From JAHEME01 sp034435035 (GTDB taxonomy: Bacteria > Chloroflexota > Anaerolineae > Aggregatilineales > UBA3940), in the NCBI GenBank assembly GCA_034435035.1, contig DAOTXW010000016.1, positions 62,001-126,000 of the forward strand: a stretch of 64,000 bases of DNA, given 5' to 3'. Every line of letters begins with the position of its first letter. The first letter of the stretch is position 1. Below, one piece after another: positions 24,201 to 32,188 of this stretch. The notes under the pieces were generated by a model, which searched no databases, was not told the origin of the DNA, and saw only the letters and a program-made list of their open reading frames with translations. A program made the position numbers and the translations under genes.

Positions 24201-25978
24201 GCCAGCGACCGGTTGATCAGGATGAAGCGGAACTGCTCATCCTTGGCCCAGATCCAGTCCGGGGTGGAGTCAATCACGGCGCGTAGCAGCGTCTGCGAGC
24301 GGTTGGTGTCTTCAAACAGGCGGGCATTACGCACCGCCACGGCCACCTGACCGGCCAGCGTGCTGAGCACCGAGGCATCTGATTCGCTGAAGCGGTCGGA
24401 GGTATCAGCCTGCACATCCAGGACGCCGAGGATATCGTTGCCCAGCCGCAGCGGCACGGCCATTTCCGAGCGTGTATTCGGCAGCAGTGGATTGGGGAGA
24501 AAGTCGGGCTGAGCCAGGGCGTCATTGACGATGACTGGCTGACCGGTGCGGGCCGCGCGGGCCACCAGGCTGCGTGGCGCGTCCAGAGGGATGCTGTGCC
24601 CGGCGTTCTTCATGATCTGGCCCGGCTCTCCTGCGCCTGCCTCCATTCGGAGTGTGTGCCCTGCCGGGTCCAGCAGATAGATGTGCGCATGATACAGCGA
24701 GAAGGCCGCCTTGGTCAGCTCTACCACGCGGGGAAGCATTTCCTCCAGATTCAGCGCGGAAGCGACTTCCCGTGACACTTCCGCCGCCAGCTCCAGGTCG
24801 CGCGTGCGGTCCTGCACGCGCTTCTCCAGTGATCCGATTAACTCTTCCAACTGCTCGGCCATCGAGTTGAAGGCCTTGGCCAGCAGACCGATCTCGTTCC
24901 GGGAGGGGACTTTTGCCCGCTGCGATAAGTCCCCGCTCGCGATGCGTGACGCCACCTGCGTCAGCGTCTGGATAGGCGAAGAAACCCGGGCGGCGGCGAG
25001 CGAGCCCACGGTCACCGCGATGAAAGCAGCCAGCAACGCCAGCGATAGACTGGCGCGGCCGGCCTGCGCGCTCGCGGCCAGCGCTTCCTCCTCGGAAATC
25101 TCCGCCAGCATCCCCGCTTCCAACTCCGGGATCCAGCGGTAGACGCCGATCACCCGCACGCGCGGGGACATATAGTTGTCGTAAGTCGCACTGCCGTTTT
25201 CCTGCCGCAGCGCGCGGTTGATGCCTTCGCTGTAGTAGGCCCTGTTCAGGCTATACTCGGTCAGGCGGCTGGGTGTGAGCAGATAATTGTTCTGCCGGCT
25301 GACCAGATATGTCTCACCTGTGGTACCCAGGCCCGTGCGCTCAGTCATGATGCGGCCCAGCACGGCGGTATCCAGTTCGGCAGCCAAGACGCCGACAACT
25401 TCACCGCTGGCATCCAGGATAGGATGCGTCGTTACCAGGGTGAGCTCGTTGTTGGCGACATCAAAATAAGGCGGCTCCGTCTGATGCTGGTTGCTGAAGC
25501 TGTCCTGGTAGAAGGGGAGCAGGGTTACCACTTTGCCCAGATCGGCCGGATCATGAGCGCCAACTACCACGCCGTCCCGGTTGTAGAGGAACATGGCACG
25601 GATGAAGGGATGGGTGTCAACGGAATCTGCAAACAGCACAAACACTTCGCGCTGTATGGCCGGGTCGGGTGTCTCGGCAGTTACCAGAGCCTGAAACTGC
25701 TCGGTATGGGCGGCGTCAGCCAGGATTAACTGGGCGACCAGATTGCCTTCCTCGACGAAGCGCAGAATCTGGTCCGTTTTCAGTTCGGCGATCGACTCAA
25801 GCTGGCGGGCCGCCTGCTCGCGCCCCTGGCGAGCGGTCTGCTGCAGCGTCACCGACGCGATCAGCAGGATGGGCACCAGCACCAGCCCCACCAGTACCAG
25901 GATCAGGCTCCAGCGCAGCTGACGCCAGAACGGTACCCGGTCCTCAGGGGCGGTATTGCGTGGCTCTGTTTGGCTCAT
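21221..25978 (-). CDS. Giant Cache-HAMP-GAF/PAS sensor histidine kinase
   Basis: A 1585-residue membrane receptor kinase. In order: TM1 (about 22-42), an extracytoplasmic double-Cache-like domain (about 50-300), TM2 (about 305-330) and HAMP (about 330-385). Then come GAF1, PAS1 (STPDWIWAKDEQFRFI), GAF2, a divergent GAF3, PAS2 (AIISLDQEQGVIVFNRVAEQ), GAF4, HisKA (LANMSHELRTPLNSIIGY) and HATPase_c (LSNAIKFTEHG, DTGIGIAPEY, GTGLGLAITRQL). GAF1, GAF2 and GAF4 share the segments PNPLLPxTR and GVLDVQ, so they arose by internal duplication. GGAGG lies 9 bases before the ATG. Receiver genes follow downstream. The external ligand is unknown; Cache domains often bind small organic molecules. Confidence 0.93.
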   Translation of the reverse strand: MSQTEPRNTAPEDRVPFWRQLRWSLILVLVGLVLVPILLIASVTLQQTARQGREQAARQLESIAELKTDQILRFVEEGNLVAQLILADAAHTEQFQALVTAETPDPAIQREVFVLFADSVDTHPFIRAMFLYNRDGVVVGAHDPADLGKVVTLLPFYQDSFSNQHQTEPPYFDVANNELTLVTTHPILDASGEVVGVLAAELDTAVLGRIMTERTGLGTTGETYLVSRQNNYLLTPSRLTEYSLNRAYYSEGINRALRQENGSATYDNYMSPRVRVIGVYRWIPELEAGMLAEISEEEALAASAQAGRASLSLALLAAFIAVTVGSLAAARVSSPIQTLTQVASRIASGDLSQRAKVPSRNEIGLLAKAFNSMAEQLEELIGSLEKRVQDRTRDLELAAEVSREVASALNLEEMLPRVVELTKAAFSLYHAHIYLLDPAGHTLRMEAGAGEPGQIMKNAGHSIPLDAPRSLVARAARTGQPVIVNDALAQPDFLPNPLLPNTRSEMAVPLRLGNDILGVLDVQADTSDRFSESDASVLSTLAGQVAVAVRNARLFEDTNRSQTLLRAVIDSTPDWIWAKDEQFRFILINRSLAEQGLGVTPEEALGKDDYAFTPRELVDGDPERGIIGFRNDDIAALSGQIVRNPYDVASYRDGSEHVLDTTKVPLRDASGRIYGVLGMGRDITDLDRARRRQRAAYELGERLNSVLEVDELLRETITRLSESFGYYHAQVYLFDEANDRLVMREGHGSAGEALKQMKHNFPLQAARSLVAQAGRALQPIVSNDVQANPDYLPNPLLPETRAEVAVPLFTGNRLIGVLDVQQQRVNAFTEEEVQTLRIIAGQMSIALTNARLFEEAQNSLAETAALYAGSEKIARASSYDEVLQALVGTTELARFDRVSLQLFNRPWIGDDQPEMIRAVAHYEPSGQAIPESKDYPVAQMPVIRLVAADRATIVSDLNTDERVDEFTRSIFRDELGIRGVAAFPLTITGRWLGFVTGQAAGEMPPLDDKAIRQITALVDQAATVVQNIRLLQETQAALAQTAAVQSRLDAIISAASSAIISLDQEQGVIVFNRVAEQTFGYRAEEVMGQSLETFFPDATAITAASTQPPERNLELPARRKNGEEFTAEVALSWIILDNRPVLTLVLTDITERRRVERRERLAYEMGKDLNALFNPDALLRETIRHLIESMGYYHAHVYYYHDDTRQLVLREGRGEVGQMLKGMGHSIPLDAPRSLVARAARELSAVVVNDVLTAPDHLPNPLLPYTRSEVALPLYTGQRLLGVLDVQHDLPNYFSEPEVRTLQIVTNQLAIALTNAELYQEQLQNAERLRELDRLKSEFLANMSHELRTPLNSIIGYSELLIDEIAPTLDEMSAEDLRAIHSSGQHLLAIINDILDLAKIEAGRLELNRAPVDFAALVAQIVESARVLLKDKPDVALSAVLPDDLPLVDADIVRLRQVVWNLLSNAIKFTEHGSVTLKATVKKRMLEVAVSDTGIGIAPEYHELIFDQFRQADGSATRRAGGTGLGLAITRQLIMMHGGRLWLESAIGRGSTFTFTLPLADTSKADTSGHGRETAIQPATEATGD

Positions 25979-26264
25979 GTGGGGTGGCCTCCGTCTGCTT
26001 CCCTGTCTCTTGCTGCTGCGGAACAGCGCCCTGAACCGGCATACATAATAGGCAGGCGCGGGTTTTCAGCGAAGTCCCTTTTTCACAGCGGGCATACCGC
26101 TGCTTACCCTTTTCCTCAGCATCCTACACTATACCATCGATCGGGTGGGTGTCGAATGGGGGATTACCCCCACCCGGCTCGCTGCAACGGCGTGCAGTGC
26201 CCAACGGGCAGTGCCCAAATGGTACAATCCATACAGATTCCGTGACCCGTCACCGAGGCCGCCC

Positions 26265-28619
26265 ATGACGTTCGACGCGCAGTCTCTTCCCAAAGTCCTC
26301 CAGCTCTACCTGGAGATCAGCCAGTACCCGATACTCGCGCGCCGCATCCGCCAGCGCATGCGTGAGGAGATCTTCGCCCGCGGGGTGGTCAGCCCGCAGG
26401 TCTTTGAGCAGGAAGTGCGGGAGAAGGCCATCCAGTCTCAGGAGCGTGAAGGGATGACTAACCCGCTGGTGGAGGAAACGCCCGAAACCTGGCAGCAGCG
26501 GGTGGAGAAGATACGCGATCACCAGACGGATTTCTACTTCGCCTATAACCTCCCGCACGACCTGCTGCAGGAGATCGTGGCCGACCTGGTGGCCCAGCGC
26601 GACCCTGGCCACAAGGTCGTGCTGTCATTTAACCCGGAGCTCGCGCCGTGGGACCTGCTGTTTTCCCAGGGTGAGCTGTACGAAAGCTACCCGCCTGACC
26701 GTCGCGCCGAGGTCGAACACCATCTGCGGGAGATACAGGTGGTGCTCATCAAGGCGATGATCTCCGACCAGCTCGCCTTTGTCCGGGTCGCGCGTGAGTA
26801 TCTGACTATGGCCGATCTCAAGAACATCCGTGCGCACCGCATCGGGCGCGGTAAGATCGGCGGCAAGTCGGCCGGCATGCTGCTGGCGCACAAAGTGCTG
26901 CAGCGCGAAGGGGCCGCCCGCGGCCTCGATATGGACAGCCTGATCTCGATCCCGGAGTCGTACTTCATTGGCTCGGATGTTTTCTACGAGTTTCACTCGG
27001 CTAATGACCTGTTCCGGTGCATGAACCAGAAATACAAGAAGCATGAGCAGATGATTGCGGATTACCCGGAGATCTATGATGCCTATATGGCCGGTCAACT
27101 GCCAGCCGAGGTATTGCGCCGCCTGGCTGACATGCTGGCCGAGGTTGGCAATTCACCGCTGATCGTGCGCTCCTCCAGCCTGCTCGAAGATAATTTCGAG
27201 ACATCGTTTGCCGGCAAGTATGACAGCTTCTTCCTGCCCAACCAGGGGTCGCCTGCCCAGAATCTCGAGGCCCTGAGCCGCGCGATCGTTCAGATCTACG
27301 CCAGCGTCGTCCGCCCCGAGGCGCTGATCTACCGTGAGCGGATGGGCCTGACCGACTATGACGAGCGAATGGCCATCCTGATCCAGCGGGTGCAGGGGCA
27401 GCAGCATGGTCGCTACTTCTACCCGCTGGTGGCCGGGGTGGGGTTCAGCCAGAATCCCTATCGCTGGACTCCTCGCATCCGGGCCGAGGATGGCCTGCTG
27501 CGGCTGGTCACCGGGCTGGGCACACGAGCCGTTGATCGAGTCGGCTCAGACTACCCCCGTATGGTGGCGCTCAGCCACCCCACGCTGCGCCCGGAGCGAG
27601 GAGCGCGCAGGGTCCGCCACTATTCGCAGCACCGGATGGACGTCATCGATCTGGAAGCCAATGATCTGGCTACCCTGCCGGTTGCGGACGTGCTCCCGCC
27701 TGACCACCCGGGGCTTGGCGCTATCGTCTCTGTGGAGCAGGGAGACATGTTGCAGCCATTATCTCGCGGATCGATCACTCTCGATCCCCGCAGTATGGTC
27801 GTAACCTTTGACCGGCTGCTGGCCGACCGGGCCTTTGTACAGCTGATGCGCGACATACTCGACATCCTGGAACAGGCTTACGAGCGCCCCGTGGATATTG
27901 AGTTTGCCGGCGAAGTGCTGGACGCTTATCCCCGTGCGAGGGTGCATTTGTCGTTGTTGCAATGCCGCTCGCTGAGTCGGCGGCACGAGTACCGGCCGTT
28001 TAAGTTTCCCTCTCATATCCCGCCCGGCGATATCCTGTTCACCGCCCGCCGGCAGGTGCCTCAGGGCATCGTGGAAGGCATCACATACATCGTCTATGTG
28101 GACCCGCACACCTATGAGCGCATCGCCAGCGTGCAGACCCGGCTCGAGATCGGGCAGGTGATAGGGCGGCTGAACGAGCGGCTGCGCGATCATACGTTCA
28201 TCCTGATGGGGCCGGGCCGCTGGGGTTCGTCCAATATCAACCTCGGAGTGCGTGTCACCTTCGCGGATATCTACAATACGTCGGTGCTGATTGAGGTCGC
28301 CTACGAGCAGGGCGGGCAGGTCCCCGAAGTATCCTACGGAACGCATTTCTTTCAGGACCTGGTTGAGGCGGATATCTACCCGCTGCCGCTTTACCCCGAT
28401 GATCCCTCGACCCTTTATCGCGAATCATTCTTTACCGGGAGCCCGAACGCTCTGGCTGATCTGCTGCCGGATGATGCTGATTACGCGCCCTATATCCGGG
28501 TGATCGATGTGCCGGCCTGCACTGCAGGGCGGGTGGTGACTCTGGTGATGGACAGCGAGCAGGGACGAGGTGTTGCCTTCCTGACCGACGCGGGTGCTCA
28601 AGATCCGTCGAGGAGATAG
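26265..28619 (+). CDS. Stand-alone PEP/pyruvate-binding (PPDK N-terminal) domain protein
   Basis: A 784-residue cytoplasmic protein. A helical N-terminal part of about 190 residues precedes a PPDK_N-type ATP-grasp domain starting at GRGKIGGKSAGMLLAHKV and including VRSSSLLEDNFETSFAGKYD and RMGLTDYDERMAILIQR. The His-swivelling and PEP-utilising TIM-barrel domains of PPDK or PEP synthase are not recognised. It may therefore transfer phosphate to a different acceptor or be regulatory. A region near the C-terminus has MGPGRWGSSNINLGV. GAGG lies 6 bases before ATG 26265, which is preferred over an upstream in-frame ATG at 26145. It is divergent from the giant kinase. Confidence 0.85.
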   Translation: MTFDAQSLPKVLQLYLEISQYPILARRIRQRMREEIFARGVVSPQVFEQEVREKAIQSQEREGMTNPLVEETPETWQQRVEKIRDHQTDFYFAYNLPHDLLQEIVADLVAQRDPGHKVVLSFNPELAPWDLLFSQGELYESYPPDRRAEVEHHLREIQVVLIKAMISDQLAFVRVAREYLTMADLKNIRAHRIGRGKIGGKSAGMLLAHKVLQREGAARGLDMDSLISIPESYFIGSDVFYEFHSANDLFRCMNQKYKKHEQMIADYPEIYDAYMAGQLPAEVLRRLADMLAEVGNSPLIVRSSSLLEDNFETSFAGKYDSFFLPNQGSPAQNLEALSRAIVQIYASVVRPEALIYRERMGLTDYDERMAILIQRVQGQQHGRYFYPLVAGVGFSQNPYRWTPRIRAEDGLLRLVTGLGTRAVDRVGSDYPRMVALSHPTLRPERGARRVRHYSQHRMDVIDLEANDLATLPVADVLPPDHPGLGAIVSVEQGDMLQPLSRGSITLDPRSMVVTFDRLLADRAFVQLMRDILDILEQAYERPVDIEFAGEVLDAYPRARVHLSLLQCRSLSRRHEYRPFKFPSHIPPGDILFTARRQVPQGIVEGITYIVYVDPHTYERIASVQTRLEIGQVIGRLNERLRDHTFILMGPGRWGSSNINLGVRVTFADIYNTSVLIEVAYEQGGQVPEVSYGTHFFQDLVEADIYPLPLYPDDPSTLYRESFFTGSPNALADLLPDDADYAPYIRVIDVPACTAGRVVTLVMDSEQGRGVAFLTDAGAQDPSRR

Positions 28620-28701
28620 CCGAGGCTCTGCCAGCCACAGCAGGATCGGAGGATGTTGCGGTGGGTTTTCTTCGGCGAACTGCGCGCGGGACGGCAGCGG
28701 T

Positions 28702-29061
28702 TCACTCTCTCAATACGCGGCGATCCCGGGCTACTCCGACGGCCTGCTGCAGACGCTCCGCTTCGGCGCGGGCCGCAAGCCGGCCAAAGTCGGTGATCCG
28801 GTAGTAGCGCCGGCGTACATCATCGTAATCGGGTGCGGGGCGTTCGTCGCATTCCTCGATCAGGTTGGTGGCGAGCATGCGCTTAATCGATCCATATAGA
28901 GTCCCGGGCCCCATGCTCACTGCGCCTCCGGTATCCCGGTGGATGCGCTGCATGATGGCATAGCCGTGCATCTCTCGATCGCTCAGAGCCAGCAAGATAT
29001 GAAACACGGCCGGCGTCAGAGGCAGCACTGTCCGTGGATCGCTGTATGGGTTGCGCATCAT
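28702..29061 (-). CDS. PadR family transcriptional regulator
   Basis: A 119-residue winged-helix regulator. The N-terminal domain has FHILLALSDREMHGYAIMQR and SMGPGTLYGSIKRMLATNLI, the PadR recognition helix and wing. A short C-terminal helix (AARAEAERLQQAV) would form the dimer contact. AAGGA lies 6 bases before ATG 29061; longer in-frame readings enter the AT-rich intergenic region. It is divergently transcribed from the PAS-UbiA gene, so it likely controls that gene or itself. Confidence 0.9.
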   Translation of the reverse strand: MMRNPYSDPRTVLPLTPAVFHILLALSDREMHGYAIMQRIHRDTGGAVSMGPGTLYGSIKRMLATNLIEECDERPAPDYDDVRRRYYRITDFGRLAARAEAERLQQAVGVARDRRVLRE

Positions 29062-29211
29062 GCTTTGTCCTTGCACAACGCCCGCTGCGCATGCGTGGAT
29101 ACATGCGCCCGGGCGTGGTAGAAATGTAATTATAACCTTCAGCGTATATCGGATGCGGACGTAATGAAATAGGAACAGGGTACTATCCCGGCGGCGCGGC
29201 GCGGGCGCCAG

Positions 29212-29241
29212 TTGCGCGAAATCACGCAAAGGCGGTATATT
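29212..29241 (+). promoter_or_regulatory. Promoter with overlapping dyad upstream of the PAS-UbiA gene
   Basis: TTGCGC (29212-29217), an 18-base spacer and TATATT (29236-29241) form a plausible promoter. The -35 lies in the inverted repeat TTGCG-N8-CGCAA (29212-29229; 14 of 18 bases symmetric). A protein bound there would cover the -35, which suggests repression. PadR or a similar regulator is the candidate (inference). On the minus strand TATAAT (29134-29129) could serve padR. Confidence 0.45.
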
Positions 29242-29321
29242 TTTAGAATATATTGAAAGTTGTGAATTGCTGGATCGGCTTCTCCCCGGAGCCGGAAATC
29301 ATCGCCAGAGGAGAATACACC

Positions 29322-30623
29322 GTGGCAGAGATCGTCAAGAGCACTATCACCTGTGATATGGAGGGCCGCATTGAGACCTTCAACCGGGGCGCCCAACAGA
29401 TCTTCGGCTATACCCCTGACGAGGTCATCGGTAAGAAGCGTGTTTCGCTGTTCTCTCCGGGCCTGATTGTACTCGGTCACGTCGGCAACTGGCTGGCTAC
29501 CGCCACCCGCGATGGCGAATACACCGGGCAGACCGTCTTTGTCCGCCGAGACGGATCGAAGTTCGCCGCTGATATCCGCATCACACCCACGTGGAAGGAG
29601 GGTGTGCAGATCGGCTATTGCGGAGTCACCACACCGCGCCCGGATATCCCCGTTGAGCAGGCGATGCCGCCGATCCCGCTGGGCACGCGTATCTTCCGGT
29701 GGCTGGTGATCACCCGTGCGCCCTTCCTCACTGCCACCATCGTTCCTATCCTGGCTGGCGCGGCCTGGGTTGTTGCGACCGGCGCGGTCAGCCCCTTCCC
29801 GTGGCTGTTGTTTGCCCTGGCGCTGGTAGCCGGTCTGGCGATGCATGTCGCGGCAAACACCTTCAACGACTACTTCGACTGGACGAGCGGCACCGACTCG
29901 CTGAACAATGAGTATTTCATGCCGTTCTCCGGCGGCAGCCGCGCCATCGAGCTGGGGTTGATCAGCGAACGGGGACTGTTTCGTCTGGCGTCGGCGGCGC
30001 TCCTGGTAGCGATGCTGCTCGGCGGGGCGCTGGTGTTTGCATTTAACCGCCCGCTGTTGCTGATCTTTGGCCTGGTTGGAGCGTTCAGCACCTATTTCTA
30101 TACGGCACCGCCTCTGCGCCTGGCGGCTCGCCGCGGCCTCGGCGAACTGGCTGTCGGCCTGTGCTTCGGCCCGCTGATGACCGCCGGGACGATCTATGCG
30201 CTGACCGGCGCAGTTTCCTGGCTGGATTTCTTCATCGGCCTGCCCATCGGCCTGCTGATCACCGCCGTGCTGTGGATCAACCAGTTCCCGGATTTCATGG
30301 GCGACCAGGCTGCCGGGAAGATCAACCTCGTCGTAGCGCTTGGCATGGAGCGCGCTCGCTGGGGCTATCTGTTCATTGTGGGGGGGGCCTTTGCGGCGGT
30401 GCTGGCCGGCGTGCTGGCCGGTGTTCTGCCCATTGGTGCGCTGCTGATGCTGCTGGCTCTACCGATCGCAGTGCTCACTACCCGCCGCCTGTTTGCCGAG
30501 TACCGTGAGCGTACGCTGGTCAAAGCTAACTCTGGCACCATCCTGCTGCATTTTCTGGCCGGGGTGCTGTTGAGCATCGGTCTGTTTGCCAGCGGACCGC
30601 TGGCGCGGCTGCTCAGCCTGTAA
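29322..30623 (+). CDS. PAS domain fused to a UbiA/MenA-type prenyltransferase
   Basis: A 433-residue fusion. Residues about 5-105 form a PAS domain (CDMEGRIETFNRGAQQIFGY, VRRDGSKFAADIRITPTW). From about 120 follows a UbiA-superfamily membrane prenyltransferase with about eight helices. Its first Asp motif is NTFNDYFD (Asn179, Asp183, Asp186), and the second is Asp324-x3-Asp328 in NQFPDFMGDQAAGK. The second motif style is that of MenA, which prenylates 1,4-dihydroxy-2-naphthoate for menaquinone. GTG 29322 is chosen because AGGAGA stands 7 bases upstream; the TTG at 29253 has no ribosome site. A redox- or light-sensing PAS controlling prenylation is inference. Confidence 0.88.
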   Translation: MAEIVKSTITCDMEGRIETFNRGAQQIFGYTPDEVIGKKRVSLFSPGLIVLGHVGNWLATATRDGEYTGQTVFVRRDGSKFAADIRITPTWKEGVQIGYCGVTTPRPDIPVEQAMPPIPLGTRIFRWLVITRAPFLTATIVPILAGAAWVVATGAVSPFPWLLFALALVAGLAMHVAANTFNDYFDWTSGTDSLNNEYFMPFSGGSRAIELGLISERGLFRLASAALLVAMLLGGALVFAFNRPLLLIFGLVGAFSTYFYTAPPLRLAARRGLGELAVGLCFGPLMTAGTIYALTGAVSWLDFFIGLPIGLLITAVLWINQFPDFMGDQAAGKINLVVALGMERARWGYLFIVGGAFAAVLAGVLAGVLPIGALLMLLALPIAVLTTRRLFAEYRERTLVKANSGTILLHFLAGVLLSIGLFASGPLARLLSL

Positions 30624-30653
30624 CCGTGCCCTGTTTCTTTCACCGCTGCATCC

Positions 30654-30690
30654 CCCTGCCGGATGAAAAAGGTCACCCGGCAGGGTTTTA
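30654..30690 (+). terminator. Rho-independent terminator after PAS-UbiA
   Basis: CCCTGCCGG (30654-30662) pairs with CCGGCAGGG (30677-30685), followed by TTTT. It isolates the prenyltransferase gene from the HtrA gene. Confidence 0.85.
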
Positions 30691-30827
30691 GTGTGATCTG
30701 TACAGGTGGATCGGTATTTGGGCGTGACTCTCGATTCTTGAGGAGCAGAGAATTACAATACTATGCGAACTATACGAGTATTTGACTGGATAGCGGTATC
30801 TCTCGAGGGACTGCTGGAGGGATGATT

Positions 30828-32033
30828 ATGACAACTCGTTCGGGATCAAGCAGGCTGCTTGTGCTGGCGGGTGTACTGGGGCTGGCGGCGCTTGCCTGCA
30901 CGACCGCCTCGCTGGGGCTGGAACAGCCCGCACCGATCGCCGAAGCGACTCCGGCTCCTGCCGACGAGGAGGAGCCGACCCTGGAGCCGCCAACCGCAGC
31001 CCCACCCCCTGAGATCGGGAGCGTGTCGGCGCTGGCGCTGGACGAAGCGCTGGTCAATGTCTATGAGCGGGTGATCCCCGCAGTCGTTAACATCGATGTC
31101 AGCCAGCGCAATGGTGAGAACGATCTGATCGATTTCGGCAGCGGCTCCGGTTTTGTCCTGGATACCGAAGGCCACATTGTCACCAATAACCATGTGGTAG
31201 CCGACGCTGATGAGGCCCGTGTCACCTTCAGCGATGGTGTGGTGCTGGAAGCCGAAGTACTGGGCGTCGATCCGTACAGCGACCTGGCCGTGCTTAAAGT
31301 CACGCCGCCGGCGGATTACACACTGGTCCCTGTTGAGCTGGGAAACTCCGACGAGCTGCAGGTGGGCCAGCTGGTGATCGTCATCGGCAATCCGTTCGGC
31401 CTGACCGGTTCGATGTCCGTGGGCGTCGTCAGCGCGATGGGGCGTACCCTGCCGGCGCTGGATGGCGTGTTTTCCAACCCGCAGATCATCCAGACCGATG
31501 CGGCGATCAATCCGGGGAACTCAGGCGGACCCTTGCTCGATGTGAATGGGCGCGTCATGGGTGTCAATGCGGCTATCCGCAGCGAAACCGGCATTAACTC
31601 CGGCATCGGTTTCGCGGTGCCGGTGAACACGGTCAAGCGGATTGTCCCCCAGTTGATCGAGAACGGGCGAGCGGAATATCCCTATCTGGGCATTTCAGCT
31701 CAGAGCAACCCCTCGCTGTCGGAGCTGTCGGTAGAGTTCGAGATGCCGGTTCGGCAGGGCGTTCTGGTCGCGGAGGTGCTGGACGGGGGCCCGGCCGATC
31801 GCGCCGGGCTGCGCGGGGGCACCCGCACCGTGAACTTCCGCGGCGCGCAGGTGGCGCTTGGCGGCGACATCATCATTGCCATTGATGGCGAGCCGCTCGC
31901 CAACTTTGATGAACTGCTTGGTTATCTGGTCTCCAATACCAGCCCCGGCCAGGAGGTCGTTCTGACCATCCTGCGGGATGGCGAGGAGATGGAAGTGCCC
32001 TTGATACTTGGGACGCGTCCGACGACGCCGTAG
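30828..32033 (+). CDS. HtrA/DegP-type serine protease with PDZ domain
   Basis: A 401-residue exported protease for envelope protein quality control. A signal peptide ends at LAALAC (Cys24, possible lipoprotein), followed by a Pro/Glu/Ala linker. The trypsin-like domain has the triad His122 (TNNHVV), Asp152 (YSDLAVL) and Ser232 (GNSGGP). One PDZ domain (about 290-395) carries GVLVAEVLDGGPADRAG and GDIIIAIDGEPL. ATG 30828 is preferred because GGAGG stands 7 bases upstream; ATG 30822 is too close to it. Confidence 0.94.
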   Translation: MTTRSGSSRLLVLAGVLGLAALACTTASLGLEQPAPIAEATPAPADEEEPTLEPPTAAPPPEIGSVSALALDEALVNVYERVIPAVVNIDVSQRNGENDLIDFGSGSGFVLDTEGHIVTNNHVVADADEARVTFSDGVVLEAEVLGVDPYSDLAVLKVTPPADYTLVPVELGNSDELQVGQLVIVIGNPFGLTGSMSVGVVSAMGRTLPALDGVFSNPQIIQTDAAINPGNSGGPLLDVNGRVMGVNAAIRSETGINSGIGFAVPVNTVKRIVPQLIENGRAEYPYLGISAQSNPSLSELSVEFEMPVRQGVLVAEVLDGGPADRAGLRGGTRTVNFRGAQVALGGDIIIAIDGEPLANFDELLGYLVSNTSPGQEVVLTILRDGEEMEVPLILGTRPTTP

Positions 32034-32059
32034 GCTTCCCCCGATTACACTGTGAAGGC

Positions 32060-32095
32060 CAGCGCCCCGGCGAGCCAGAAGAGGCCGGGGCGCTG
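32060..32095 (+). terminator. Strong hairpin after the HtrA gene
   Basis: CAGCGCCCCGGC (32060-32071) pairs perfectly with GCCGGGGCGCTG (32084-32095) over a 12-base loop. Only a weak T-run follows, so it is a terminator or a 3'-end stabiliser. Confidence 0.65.
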
Positions 32096-32188
32096 ACGTT
32101 TGTGCCTGGTGGGAACCTTCCTGCCCACTGCTGCGTCTGATCCACAGAGAGACGGCAGCCTGCTGTCTCAGACTCAGGAGGGATGTTG

